Assembly (NCBI GenBank): GCA_009837885.1
Contig: VXSP01000045.1
Location: 1-64,000 of the forward strand
Length of the DNA stretch: 64,000 nucleotides
Direction: 5' to 3'
Source of the DNA: Holophagales bacterium
GTDB lineage: Bacteria; Acidobacteriota; Thermoanaerobaculia; Multivoradales; Multivoraceae
The notes under the pieces are model-generated. The model saw only the letters and a list, made by a program, of their open reading frames with translations, did no database searches and had not been told where the DNA came from. Shown here one piece after another: positions 49,986-60,540 of this stretch. The position numbers and the translations under genes are program-made. Within the stretch, counting starts at the first letter, position 1. Every line of letters begins with the position of its first letter.

Positions 49986-51371
49986 CTACTCGAACCGCAT
50001 CAGCGCCGCCACTGCGAGGATGAGCATCGCGACGAGGTAGAGCTTGACCATCGCGGGCAGGATGAACCGCAGCCAGCGCTGGTAGGGGATGCGCGCCAGG
50101 AGCAGCATGCCCATGAGCAGGGCGTTCGTGGGCACGATCAGGTTCATCAACCCGTCGCCGAGCTGATAGGCGAGCACGGACGTCTCGCGGCCGACCCCGG
50201 TCAGGTCGGCGAGCGGCGCCATGATCGGCATCGTCACGTAGGCCTGGCCGCTGCCCGAGGGAATCAGGAAGTTGCAGACGCTCTGCACGGCCAGCATGCC
50301 CCAGGCGGCGACGACGGCAGCGCCGGAACCCAGCGCCTCGGCCCGCTCGAGCAGCGAGGCGATGCCGTGGATCACGGTGTCGATGACCCGGGCGTCCGAG
50401 AGCACGACCTCGATCGTGCGCGCGAAGCCGATCAGCAGGGCGGTTCCGGTCAGTTCGGCGGCGCCGCTGGTGAAGGCCCTGGCGGTCCGGTTCGCCGACA
50501 CGCGGCCCAGGACGGCGGAGAGGATCGTCACGCCCAGGAAGAGCGCCGCGAGTTCGACCAGGTACCAGCCGTGCACGTTGACGCCCCAGATGAAGACGCC
50601 GATCATCGCGGCGAAGGAGCCGAGGATGCCGAGCCGGGCCGGCGTGAGATCGGCGGCGCTCAGTTCGTGTGCGCCGCCGGAGTAGTCGATGTCACGCACA
50701 AGGCTCCGTTCCGGGTCGGTTTCGATGCGGCGCGCGTAGCGAAGGATGTGGTGGATTCCGATCACCAGCATGACCGCCAGCAGCGCCCAGCGAAGTCCGA
50801 AGCCGGTGCTCGGGTCCTGGCCGGCGATGTCCTTGGCGATCATCACGGTGAACGGGTTGATCGCCGCGGTGCCGTAGCCGATGCCGGCACCGAGGTAGAC
50901 CATGCCGAGAGCCACGACCGCGTCCATTCCGAGCGCGATGCACATGGCGACCAGGATCGGAACGAAGGGCATGTACTCCTCGGCCATGCCGATGGTCGAC
51001 GAGCCGACCGCGAACAGGGTCGTCATGCCGCCGACGAGCAGGATCGGCCGGCCTCCAAGGGCCCTGATCGCGGCTCCGATCGCCGCGTCGATCGCGCCGG
51101 TGGCGCGGATGACCCCGATCGCGCCGCCGACCAGGAAGACGAAGAAGATGATCTCGGCGGCAGCTTCGAGCCCGCGCGGCACCTTGGTCAGGGCGGCATG
51201 CCAGGGCAGGGGCGCGGCTTCCACCGCGTGGTAGGTGCCGGCCAGCACCTGCCGGCCGTCGCGTTCGTACTCGCCTGCCGGCAGCAGGTACGTGAGGACC
51301 TGCGCCGCCACGATCATGGCGAAGATCAGCACCAGGGCCTCGGGGAATCGGCTTGGGCTGGTGGTCGTCAT
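49986..51371 (-). CDS. C4-dicarboxylate/basic amino-acid carrier, YfcC/DcuC family
   Basis: 461 residues with about twelve spans. Family-like features: the start FPEALVLIFAMIVAAQVLTY, LLPAGEYER, the GGAIGVIRATGAIDAAIGA region, and the two conserved half-loops TLFAVGSSTIGMAEEYMPFV and FLIPSGSGQAYVTMPIMAPL. These match the YfcC/DcuC (PF03606-like) carriers, which move dicarboxylates, arginine/ornithine or other organic acids. The substrate is unclear. It is convergent with the inositol oxygenase gene and lies 22 bp from the ABC ATPase stop on the same strand. Confidence 0.85.
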   Translation of the reverse strand: MTTTSPSRFPEALVLIFAMIVAAQVLTYLLPAGEYERDGRQVLAGTYHAVEAAPLPWHAALTKVPRGLEAAAEIIFFVFLVGGAIGVIRATGAIDAAIGAAIRALGGRPILLVGGMTTLFAVGSSTIGMAEEYMPFVPILVAMCIALGMDAVVALGMVYLGAGIGYGTAAINPFTVMIAKDIAGQDPSTGFGLRWALLAVMLVIGIHHILRYARRIETDPERSLVRDIDYSGGAHELSAADLTPARLGILGSFAAMIGVFIWGVNVHGWYLVELAALFLGVTILSAVLGRVSANRTARAFTSGAAELTGTALLIGFARTIEVVLSDARVIDTVIHGIASLLERAEALGSGAAVVAAWGMLAVQSVCNFLIPSGSGQAYVTMPIMAPLADLTGVGRETSVLAYQLGDGLMNLIVPTNALLMGMLLLARIPYQRWLRFILPAMVKLYLVAMLILAVAALMRFE

Positions 51372-51393
51372 GACCGTTGTCGCCGGCAGGGGG

Positions 51394-53286
51394 TCAATTC
51401 GCGTGGCGGCGGCTGCGGGCTTCTCTCCGCTGTTGCTGGCGGCTCTCGATGTTGGCGATCGAGTCGTCTGGAACGGCTTCGATCAGGCGGCGGGTGTACT
51501 CCTCGCGGGGTGTCATGTAGATCGCCTCGGACGGTCCCTGCTCCACGATCCTGCCGTCGAGCATCACCGCCATCATGTCGGACATGAACTTGACCACCGA
51601 CAGGTCGTGGCTGATGAAGATGTAGGTCAGGTCGCGCTCCTCCTGCAGGTCCTTGAGCAGGTTCAGCACCTGCGCCTGCACCGAAACGTCGAGCGCGGAC
51701 ACGGATTCGTCGCAGATGATCAGCTTCGGCTGGACCGCGAGCGCGCGGGCCACCGAGATCCGCTGGCGCTGGCCGCCGGAGAACTCGTGCGGGTACCGGC
51801 GGAGATGGCCGGCCTCCATGCCGACCTCTTCGAGCAGTCGGGCGGCCCGGTCGCGACGGTCGCTCCGGCTGTCGCCGATCTTGTGGATCGCCATGGCTTC
51901 GCTGAGCATGGCCTCGACGGTCATGCGCGGGTTCAGCGAAGAGTAAGGGTCCTGGAGGATGATCTGCATCTTCCCGCGCAGGGACCTGAGGCGGCTCGCC
52001 GGGATCGTGGTCACGTCCTGGTCCTCGAACCGGACCGTTCCACCGGTGATGTCGATCAGTCGCAGTAGTGCCAGACCGGTGGTCGTCTTGCCGCAGCCGG
52101 ATTCTCCTACCAGTCCCAGCGTCTGCCCCGGATAGACGTCGAAGGAGATGCCGTCGACGGCTTTGACGTCGCCGACCTGGCGGCGCAGGAAGCCGCTCTT
52201 GATGGGGTAGTAGACCTTCAGATCGCGGACCTGAAGCAGGGGTTCGGTGCCGCCCGCGACCTTGTTGCCGGGGCCAGCGTTCTGGGCGTAGCCCAGGTTC
52301 TCGAGCGCACTCTGCGGGTGAAGCAGCCGCCCGCGCCCACGCCCTACGAGCTCGGCGAGGGACTCCGGCGTCAGTTCGCGCTCGGTGATCCGGATCTCGC
52401 CTCCGTCGCCCTCGTCGTCCACGTCCATGAAGTCGGCGACCGTGGGCAGACGGCGGAAGTCGCGGTCGAGGTGCGGCCGGCAGGCGAGCAGTCCCTTGGT
52501 GTAGGGGTGCCGGGGGTTGCTGAACACGTCGGTCACCGAGCCGCGCTCGACGATCCGTCCCCGGAACATGACCGCGATGCGGTCGGCGATCTCGGCGATC
52601 ACGCCCAGGTCGTGGCTGATGAACAGGATGGACATGCCGCGCTCGTCGCGCAGGCGGCGGATCAGGTCGAGGATCTGCGCCTGGATCGTGACGTCCAGGG
52701 CCGTCGAAGGCTCGTCGGCGATCAGCAGCTTCGGGTTGCAGGACAGCGCCATGGCGATCATCACGCGCTGCTTCTGGCCGCCCGACATCTCGTGGGGATA
52801 GGTGTCGATCCGGCGCTCGGGCTCCGGGATGCCGACCTCTTCGAACAGCTCGATCGTTCGCTGGCGGGCCTGCTTGCGGTTCATGCCGAGATGGACGCGC
52901 AGCGCTTCGCCCACCTGGTCGCCGACCCGGAACACCGGGTTCAGGGACGTGCCCGGCTCCTGGAAGATCATCCCGATGTCCTTGCCGCGCAGGTCCCGCA
53001 TCTCGCGGTTGGGCAGATGGACCAGATCGCGGCCGAACCAGGCGATCTCGCCGGTCTCGATGTTGGCGGTGCTCTCCAGCAGGCGCATCACCGAAAGCGA
53101 CGTGACCGACTTGCCCGACCCGGACTCGCCGACGAGACCGAGCGTCTCGCCCTCTTCGATGGTCAGGTCGATGTCGTCGACCGCTCGGACCGTCTCGTGT
53201 TTGCCGTGGAACCAGGTCCGGAGTTCGCGTATCTGGAGCAGCGGCGGCGCCGCGGCCGGCGACGAGGACACACCGGTTTCGGTCAT
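51394..53286 (-). CDS. Peptide/nickel-type ABC transporter, two ATPase domains fused
   Basis: 630 residues. The first cassette has Walker [18 protein letters not shown], signature [19 protein letters not shown] and Walker [18 protein letters not shown]. The second has [36 protein letters not shown] and [17 protein letters not shown]. The arrangement equals DppD plus DppF (GsiA-like) in one chain. The stretch between them is acidic ([20 protein letters not shown]). No permease or substrate-binding gene of the peptide type lies nearby, so the transporter partners must be elsewhere. ATG 53286 ([20 protein letters not shown]) is chosen; the frame is open 368 codons upstream, but that part is antisense to the sugar-binding protein gene. 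Confidence 0.92.
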   Translation of the reverse strand: MTETGVSSSPAAAPPLLQIRELRTWFHGKHETVRAVDDIDLTIEEGETLGLVGESGSGKSVTSLSVMRLLESTANIETGEIAWFGRDLVHLPNREMRDLRGKDIGMIFQEPGTSLNPVFRVGDQVGEALRVHLGMNRKQARQRTIELFEEVGIPEPERRIDTYPHEMSGGQKQRVMIAMALSCNPKLLIADEPSTALDVTIQAQILDLIRRLRDERGMSILFISHDLGVIAEIADRIAVMFRGRIVERGSVTDVFSNPRHPYTKGLLACRPHLDRDFRRLPTVADFMDVDDEGDGGEIRITERELTPESLAELVGRGRGRLLHPQSALENLGYAQNAGPGNKVAGGTEPLLQVRDLKVYYPIKSGFLRRQVGDVKAVDGISFDVYPGQTLGLVGESGCGKTTTGLALLRLIDITGGTVRFEDQDVTTIPASRLRSLRGKMQIILQDPYSSLNPRMTVEAMLSEAMAIHKIGDSRSDRRDRAARLLEEVGMEAGHLRRYPHEFSGGQRQRISVARALAVQPKLIICDESVSALDVSVQAQVLNLLKDLQEERDLTYIFISHDLSVVKFMSDMMAVMLDGRIVEQGPSEAIYMTPREEYTRRLIEAVPDDSIANIESRQQQRREARSRRHAN

Positions 53287-53382
53287 TGGCGTGACTCTAT
53301 CCGGCCCCTCCGGGCTGCGTGTCACAATCCGGCGTTCAGGTGCCAGGATGTCGAGGGAGGTTGTAGCCATGGGGAACGGATC

Positions 53383-54357
53383 GTGAAGCGGATGCTGACC
53401 TGGATGCTCGTGGCAATGTCCTTTGCCGCGCTTGGCGCCTGCGGCGGTGGCACGGACGGGGGCGACGGCAGCGGCAGCGTCACGCGGGGCACGATCGGCT
53501 TCTCGGCGATGACGCTCAAGAACCCCTTCTTCAAGATCATCGCGGACAGTCTGACCGCGGAGGCGGAGCGCCACGGCTTTGACGTCGTGGTCACCGATGC
53601 CGAGCGCGACGTGAACCGGCAGTCGCAGCAGGTCGACAACTTCCTGGCTTCCGGCGTCGTCGCGATCGTGCTGAACCCGGTGGACCGGATCGCCATCGGT
53701 CCCGCGGTGCGGCGGGCGAACGAAGCCGGGGTGCCGGTGTTCACGTCCGATCTCCAGGCCGTCGCCGACGGTGTCGAGATCGCCGGTCATGTCGGCACCG
53801 ACAACTACCAGGGCGGGCTGCTGGCCGGCGAGGCGATGATCGAGGCGCTTGGCGAGGCGGGCGGTGAGGTGCTCGTGTTGCACTTCAAGCAGGCCAACTC
53901 CTGCGTCCTGCGGGTTGACGGCTTCCGCCACGCGATCGGGGAGTACAACCGGGATCGGACCGAGGGCCGGATCGAGATCGTGGCCGAACTCGAGGGCGGC
54001 GGCCTGCGCGACGAGGGTTACCGGGCGATGGCGGACGGCATCCAGGCGTATCCGGACCTTGCGGGCGTGTTCGCGATCAACGATCCCTCGGCCCTGGGCG
54101 CGCGCACCGCGCTCGAGCAGGCGGGACGGGCGGACCAGGTCAGGATCGTGGGCTTCGACGGCGAGATCGCGGGCCGGCAGGCGATCCGGGACGAGAAGAT
54201 CTACGCCGATCCGATCCAGTACCCGGATCGGATGGGCGTCATGACGGTGCAGAACATCGTGCGCTACCTGGACGGCGAGGACTTCGAGCGCGTCCACCTG
54301 ATCCCGACGGAGCTCTACCGGCAGGCCGACGCCGAGCAGGATCCGACACTCGACTAG
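53383..54357 (+). CDS. Ribose/inositol-type ABC transporter substrate-binding lipoprotein
   Basis: 324 residues with a GTG start. The lipobox is in ALGACGGG, so the mature protein is lipid anchored. The periplasmic-binding fold of the ribose/galactose/inositol class is clear: GTIGFSAMTLKNPFFKIIAD, DAERDVNRQSQQVDNFLASG, VVAIVLNPVDR, AGVPVFTSDL, VGTDNYQGGLLAGEAM and QVRIVGFDGEIAG. It heads the operon SBP-ATPase-permease in the rbs order. The ligand cannot be read directly; inositol or another polyol is plausible given the oxygenase gene 3.5 kb away. The divergent double ATPase starts 96 bp upstream. Confidence 0.92.
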   Translation: MKRMLTWMLVAMSFAALGACGGGTDGGDGSGSVTRGTIGFSAMTLKNPFFKIIADSLTAEAERHGFDVVVTDAERDVNRQSQQVDNFLASGVVAIVLNPVDRIAIGPAVRRANEAGVPVFTSDLQAVADGVEIAGHVGTDNYQGGLLAGEAMIEALGEAGGEVLVLHFKQANSCVLRVDGFRHAIGEYNRDRTEGRIEIVAELEGGGLRDEGYRAMADGIQAYPDLAGVFAINDPSALGARTALEQAGRADQVRIVGFDGEIAGRQAIRDEKIYADPIQYPDRMGVMTVQNIVRYLDGEDFERVHLIPTELYRQADAEQDPTLD

Positions 54358-54380
54358 GGCTTCGGCCTGCCGGCAGCCAC

Positions 54381-55911
<1,531 letters not shown>

Positions 55912-55919
<8 letters not shown>

Positions 55920-57336
55920 AGACGTCGGTGAATCCGCCGCCGGTCGCTGGCGCCGCAGGTTGCTCGACCTCCTGGGCCGGAACCTCTCGGTCGTCGTCCT
56001 GGCCCTCCTCTGCCTGATCTCGAGCGTGGCGACCTGGCGCGAGCAGAACCCGATCACGAGTCGTTCAGGCGGCGCGGTCGCCCGCCAGGTGCTGGAGGCG
56101 TGCCCGGCGCCGTGCTCGGTGCTCGTCGTGGCGCGGGACACGGAGGCCGACCGGGTGTTCGCGCGGGCGATCGAGGAAGGCCTCGACGATTCCGGCGTCC
56201 GAATCGCCGGCCGCGTGTTCGGCCAGCCGCGTGACGTGCGGCTCGAACTGGAGCGGCTTGCCGGGCTCGACGGTTCGCTCGATGCGATCGCCACCCACCG
56301 GATCGCGTCCGATTGGGGACCCGTACGAAGCGCTGGGGCGCGGGTGTTCTCGCCGAGGAGCTACTACTGGCCCACCTTTCTGACGCCACGCAACCTGCTC
56401 AACGTGGTGAACCAGAACGCGGACATCGCGATCATCGCGCTCGGCATGACCCTGGTCATCCTGACCGCGGGAATCGATCTTTCGGTCGGCAGCCTGCTGG
56501 CGTTGGCCGGCGTGATCGCCGCTGTGGCGGCGCAGGAGTGGTTCGGCGGCGCCGCGGCGTCACCGGCTGGGCTTCTGGCGGCGATGCTCCTGGGTGTCGC
56601 GGCCGCTGCCCTGGGCGGTCTCCTCAGCGGGACCATGGTCACCGCGTTCCGGGTGCCGCCGTTCGTCGCCACCCTGGGCCTGATGATGCTCGCGCGCGGT
56701 CTGGCCCTGATCCTCGCCGTCGGTCATCAGCGGCGCCTGGTGGGTGGCGGCGCCGAGGGAACGCCGGAAGCTGTGCGTGTCGATGCGGCGGCCTTCGCCT
56801 GGCTCGGCAACGGCGCCGTGCTCGGCGTACCGAACCCCATCGTGCTCATGCTCGTCCTGTTCGTGGCCGCCCACCTGCTGATGACGCGCACCATGTTCGG
56901 ACGCTACGTCTACGCCGTCGGCGGCAACGTCGAGGCGGCGCGCCTGTCGGGCGTGCCGGTGACCGCGGTACTGCTCGCCGTCTACTGCCTGTGCGGAGCG
57001 TTCGCCGGCCTGGCGGGGATCGTCGACGCCTCGCGCTTCGAGGGTGGACGGCCGAACGCCGGCGAGCTCTACGAACTCCAGGTGATCGCCGCCGTGGTGG
57101 TCGGCGGCGCGAGCCTGGCCGGCGGCCGCGGCCGGATTGCGGGGACACTGATCGGCGCGATGATCATCGCCGTCATCCAGAACGGCCTGAACATCGCGGG
57201 TGTCGCGTCCTACGAGCAGAAAGTCGTGTTCGGAGCCCTGATCCTCGCCGCGGTGCTGCTCGACCGGCTTCAGCCGAAGATCGCCTCCAGGCGGGCGCGC
57301 ATGACCCGGGGATCGACCTCGACTCCGGTCCAGTAG
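55912..57336 (+). CDS. Sugar ABC transporter permease (RbsC family) with an inserted extra domain
   Basis: 474 residues from TTG 55912, preceded by GGAGGA and overlapping the ATPase stop. After the first span (LSVVVLALLCLISSVATW), about 100 residues are inserted (roughly 35-150), including EACPAPCSVLVVARDTEADR, then FARAIEEGLDDSGVRIAG. This reads like a soluble alpha/beta unit reminiscent of half a periplasmic-binding domain. The usual RbsC core follows: FLTPRNLLNVVNQNADIAII, TLVILTAGIDLSVGSLLAL, TRTMFGRYVYAVGGNVEAAR and VVGGASLAGGRGRIAGTLIG. RbsC proteins normally have about 320-350 residues, so the insert is real. The last 67 bp overlap the convergent aroE-like gene. Confidence 0.88.
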
Positions 57337-58115
57337 CGGATCCCGCTCACTCCCTGGTTGACCAGCATGCCGAGCCCGTCGAGCACGGTGCAGCCGCGTG
57401 CTGCGGCCGCGTCGAGCAGGCGGGTCCTGGGGGGGTTCGGAATCACGTCGGCGACCACCATCGCGGGTCGGAGAGAGTCGAGGTCGAGCGGCAGCTCGGC
57501 GTCCACGTCCGGGAACAGGCCGATCGAGGTGGCGTTGATCGCCACGTCGACGTGCGCCGCCAGCCGGTAGGCGCCTCGCCAGTGTTCGAACCCGGTTCGG
57601 GTCGCCGTGTGGCTGGCGATGTGCCGTGCCAGTTCTTCGCCCCGCTCGCGGGTGCGGTTGACGATCGTGATTTCGGCTGCTCCGGCTAGCGCCAGTTCGA
57701 CAGCGATCGCCCGCGCGGCACCGCCGGCGCCGAAGATCGAGATTCGCTTGCCGGCCGCCGGCGTCACTTCCTCGAGTGAACGGAGGAAGCCCTTGCCGTC
57801 CGTGTTCTCGCCGATGAATCGGCCGTCGCCGTCGCGGACGACGCAGTTCACCGCGCCGATCAGGCGGGCCGACTCGCCGAGGCCGTCTAGATGCTCGATC
57901 ACCGCGGCCTTGTGGGGGAGCGAGCAGTTGAAACCGGCCCAGCCCAAGGCGCGGGCGCCGGCCACGGCCTCCGCCAGCCGGTCCGCGGACACTTCGCAGT
58001 TCAGGTAGCGCCAGTGCAGATTGTGGTGACGAAACGCCGCCTCAACCATCTCCACGGTCGGGTTCTCGGCGGCGGGGTCGGCGAAGGAGCCGACAATCTG
58101 GGGCAGGAAGTCCAT
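57270..58115 (-). CDS. AroE-like shikimate dehydrogenase family protein with an altered substrate site
   Basis: 281 residues. The fold and catalytic pair are present: CSLPHKAAVIEHLD (catalytic Lys), ENTDGKGFLRSLEE (Asp) and the cofactor loop ISIFGAGGAARAIAVELA with VNRTRERGEEL, which suggests NADP. In place of the shikimate-binding Ser-x-Ser of AroE (GxPxxHSxSPxxHN), the sequence reads GSFADPAAENPTVEMVEAAF. This loss of the two serines suggests a different substrate, such as quinate or an aminoshikimate-like or inositol-derived cyclitol. The end VNQGVSGIRYWTGVEVD is typical of the family. It is convergent with, and overlaps by 67 bp, the sugar permease gene. Confidence 0.82.
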   Translation of the reverse strand: MDFLPQIVGSFADPAAENPTVEMVEAAFRHHNLHWRYLNCEVSADRLAEAVAGARALGWAGFNCSLPHKAAVIEHLDGLGESARLIGAVNCVVRDGDGRFIGENTDGKGFLRSLEEVTPAAGKRISIFGAGGAARAIAVELALAGAAEITIVNRTRERGEELARHIASHTATRTGFEHWRGAYRLAAHVDVAINATSIGLFPDVDAELPLDLDSLRPAMVVADVIPNPPRTRLLDAAAARGCTVLDGLGMLVNQGVSGIRYWTGVEVDPRVMRARLEAIFG

Positions 58116-58208
58116 GCGAGGTCCTTGGAGGAACGATCAGCTGGTCTCGTCAAGTGAACTGGACAAAGACGCCAATGCTCATGACGAAAGAACTGCCGGC
58201 GGAGGGTG

Positions 58209-58268
58209 ATGGACGTCTTCACCTTCCGTGATCGGCTTGTCCAAGAGTATGCCGGACGAGGCCGTCGG
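58209..58268 (+). pseudogene. Truncated start of a DEAD/DEAH-type helicase gene
   Basis: A GGAGGGTG Shine-Dalgarno precedes an ATG, and the first 20 residues (MDVFTFRDRLVQEYAGRGRR) resemble the start MDVF-x-FRD-x-L-x-x-EY of large helicases in defence or DNA-repair clusters. After that the frame stays open but the sequence is no longer helicase-like. I read this as a remnant left by deletion or recombination, with low certainty because the match is short. Confidence 0.4.
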
Positions 58269-58380
58269 GCGCGCACGTTGACGGCTTCGATTTACGCTGT
58301 AGTTGCGCTTCAATGCATGGTCCTGTACAACTCTGTGTCCACGGTAGCCGGACGCGTAAACGGCCTTCGGGAGAACCGGC

Positions 58381-58557
58381 GTGTCAGACAAGAGCGCGAT
58401 CGAGTGGGCCGACGCCACCTGGAACCCGGTGCTCGGATGCACCAAGGTCAGTGCGGGCTGCGCGCACTGCTACGCCGAGCGCTTCTCGGAGCGCTTCCGC
58501 GGCGTCCCGAGCCACCCCTTCGAGCAGGGCTTCGACCTTCGTCTTGTGCCCGCCAAG
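58381..58557 (+). pseudogene. Truncated DUF5131 (phage Gp37/Gp68-like) gene start
   Basis: From GTG 58381, about 58 residues match the start of DUF5131 proteins: [54 protein letters not shown]. The three cysteines [11 protein letters not shown] are the family's radical-SAM-like Fe-S ligands. After FDLRLVP the open frame continues to 59019, but that part is the antisense of the NYN gene. The full family is about 230 residues or more, so this is a 5' fragment fused to unrelated DNA. Confidence 0.65.
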
Positions 58558-59175
58558 ATCGATGCTGCCCCAGGAGGCGGTGGACAGGTGGGCGCCCTTC
58601 GGCGGGATGGCGCCGTGAATCACCTTGAGGCCCCGGTCGCCGAGGAACTCGGCGACTGGAATGAAGTCGCGGTCCGAGGACACGAGGACGGCTACGTCGT
58701 AGTTGTCCGACCAGGCGAGGCTGATCATGTCGGTGGCCATCCGGACGTCGACGCCCTTCTCCTCGGTTCCCCGCATGTCGGCGCCGCAGGCGGGGCAGTT
58801 GGCGAGCGGTTCTCGACACGCCGGGCAACCGGGCGGGGACAGCTTTCTGGGACGGGGCGACATGACGACCCGGTTTCCAGGGAAGCTGGCGACTACCTTC
58901 GTCGCCCACCGATGGAGCTTCCGGTCCTGGTCGCTCGAGGGGTCGTAGGAGCCGTAGAAGTTCAGGCCCTGGTGTTCGGGTGTTCTTTCGCTTCCAACGA
59001 CAGTTGCCGTGGCCCGTGAGAGGGCCGGGCCCAGCTTCGACCAGTCGGTCCGGAAGGCCGGGTCGACTTCGCGCATGGACAGCGTGTAGTTCCAGAAGTC
59101 GACGAACACGCGAACACCGTAGCGCCCCGCCCGGGCGGTGTCGCGATGGGTAGGTTTGGGCCCGGAGGTCATCAT
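58384..59175 (-). CDS. NYN-domain (PIN-like RNase) protein with zinc ribbon; C-terminus altered
   Basis: About 263 residues from ATG 59175 or the adjacent 59172 ([16 protein letters not shown]). The NYN fold is seen in [33 protein letters not shown] and [20 protein letters not shown], with the acidic residues expected for metal-dependent RNA cleavage. A CPAC...CPAC zinc ribbon lies in the middle. After WGSIDL near residue 205 the frame runs antisense through the truncated DUF5131 gene to a stop at 58384. The last 55-60 residues are therefore probably not native. It is a likely RNase of unknown target. Confidence 0.75.
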   Translation of the reverse strand: MMTSGPKPTHRDTARAGRYGVRVFVDFWNYTLSMREVDPAFRTDWSKLGPALSRATATVVGSERTPEHQGLNFYGSYDPSSDQDRKLHRWATKVVASFPGNRVVMSPRPRKLSPPGCPACREPLANCPACGADMRGTEEKGVDVRMATDMISLAWSDNYDVAVLVSSDRDFIPVAEFLGDRGLKVIHGAIPPKGAHLSTASWGSIDLGGHKTKVEALLEGVARDAAEALREALGVAVRAARTDLGASEHRVPGGVGPLDRALV

Positions 59176-59433
59176 GCGGGGGCCCAGAAAGATGTCAGGG
59201 ACGCACGAGGCGTCCCTGGCGTCAAGATGTATCGGCCGCCGTTTGTTCCAAGATGGGCAGCGGGTCCGATGCGTCGTGTTGCGAAGCAGACTAGCACGGT
59301 CGCTTCGCATGGGTAACACGGAGAGTCGCCGGCGCGCCGACACGCAGCCCCCTCGATTCCGGCGACGGGCCGGCGCCGGCGTCCGCTACGCTGAGGTCGG
59401 CCACGCGATCATCAGACCCCCGGAGGATCCGAG
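59176..59433. other. Intergenic region with two hairpins
   Basis: No gene is seen here. A perfect 9-bp hairpin CAGGGACGC-ACGAG-GCGTCCCTG lies at 59196-59218, in the leader of the minus-strand NYN gene. A second pairing, GCGAAGC/GCTTCGC, lies at 59281-59308. The promoter of the NYN gene and that of the lipoprotein gene on the plus strand should lie here. The hairpins may be leader structures. Confidence 0.45.
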
Positions 59434-60381
59434 ATGAAACCAGCCCTGGCACACACACTCCTGGTCGTGGCGGTAACCGCCTGCGGCGACGCGCCGTCGA
59501 CCGACGTCGTCGCCGACGCAGGTGCGGACGAGGCAGCGGCGGTGGTCGTTGGCGCACCGACCCATCTTGGCGGCTGCATCCTGCTCGACCCGAAGGGAGA
59601 CGTCCCGGACGACGTCTACGAGCACGGCGATGTCGTCGCCACCGACGCCATGCCTCCCTTCACCAAGGAACTGCAGGTCTATGGCCTCAAGCTCGCCGCC
59701 CGTGACGACATCTCGGACGACTTCATGCGCCTGGTTGCGAGGACGATCGCCGAGTCGTTTCCGCGGGATGCCGGCCTCGACGCCGATCTCCAGCGCGAGC
59801 TGCTCGCGAACCACTATCGCTACAGGGCCCTGATTCCGGTTCCGCTCGGCGACGACATGAGCTTCGCGGAGGAGAACGAGGAGCAGTGGGCCGAGATCGA
59901 GAAGAACAACTCGGTCTGCGACATCATCATGCAGGGCACTCCCGTAGGGCCCGAGGGCCAGGTGATGGAGGTGGTCGAGCACATCCTGCACTACGTGACG
60001 GACATCGGCCTGCACTACACGTTCCCGGAGGTCTGGGGTATCTCGGAAGACTCGGAGCTCGCCCGCGCGATGAGGAAGGCCGACGACGAGGGCTACTACG
60101 TACTGGACAAGTACCTCGACTTCGAGGACGAGGAGGTCCGCTTCCGGGTCCAGATGCAGGAGTTCGCGTACTGGTTCATCTCGACGGCCTGGAACCTCCA
60201 GGCGCCCTACGGCCCCGTTTGGGAAGACGAGTGGACCATCCTCGACCAGGACGACCTGCGCCAGAAGCTGCCGGAGATGTACGCGGCGTACGAGGAGACG
60301 GCGGCACGGGTGATGGTCGCTCCCAGCCTGGAGACACTGCAGGAGATCGGTCCGACCCGGGCTGAGGAACGGGGAAACTAG
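59434..60381 (+). CDS. Lipoprotein of unknown function
   Basis: 315 residues with a GGAGGATC Shine-Dalgarno before the ATG. The signal MKPALAHTLLVVAVTAC has a lipobox VTAC. The mature protein is acidic and rich in Asp and Glu. Its central part has EVVEHILHYVTDIGLHYTFP with several His residues, and FVRF-type aromatic stretches such as VQMQEFAYWFISTAWNLQAP. The HxxxH-like patterns raise the possibility of a metal site, but no family is recognised. It is followed by palindromic element copy 5 starting at its stop codon. Confidence 0.68.
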   Translation: MKPALAHTLLVVAVTACGDAPSTDVVADAGADEAAAVVVGAPTHLGGCILLDPKGDVPDDVYEHGDVVATDAMPPFTKELQVYGLKLAARDDISDDFMRLVARTIAESFPRDAGLDADLQRELLANHYRYRALIPVPLGDDMSFAEENEEQWAEIEKNNSVCDIIMQGTPVGPEGQVMEVVEHILHYVTDIGLHYTFPEVWGISEDSELARAMRKADDEGYYVLDKYLDFEDEEVRFRVQMQEFAYWFISTAWNLQAPYGPVWEDEWTILDQDDLRQKLPEMYAAYEETAARVMVAPSLETLQEIGPTRAEERGN

Positions 60382-60462
60382 CGCGGCAGAAGAACCGGAA
60401 GCCGGCGCTCTCGCGCCGGATGCCGGCGGGGACGTCGGCGCACCCAGTTTTCTGCCGCGCTG
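60380..60462. repeat. Dispersed palindromic element, copy 5 (after the lipoprotein gene)
   Basis: The arms AGCGCGGCAGAA (60380-60391) and TTCTGCCGCGCT (60450-60461) are perfect complements, and the left one overlaps the last two bases of the stop codon. The core occurs in reverse, with one change (CGTCGGCGCACCCAG). The interior GCCGGCGCTCTCGCGCCGG gives a second hairpin. Unlike the other four, it lies between two genes in the same direction. About 78 bp follow before the carboxylase gene. Confidence 0.8.
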
Positions 60463-60540
60463 GAATAGCGCCCGGAATCGGCCAAGTTACACGTTGCCGG
60501 TCCTTTACCGCCCGGGGAGCGGGTAGACTACGCGGTTCGT

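Noticed and set aside
58558..59019. Continuation of the DUF5131 reading frame on the plus strand
   Set aside because: It is the antisense of the NYN-domain gene and carries no DUF5131 motifs. I treat only the first 58 codons as a remnant.
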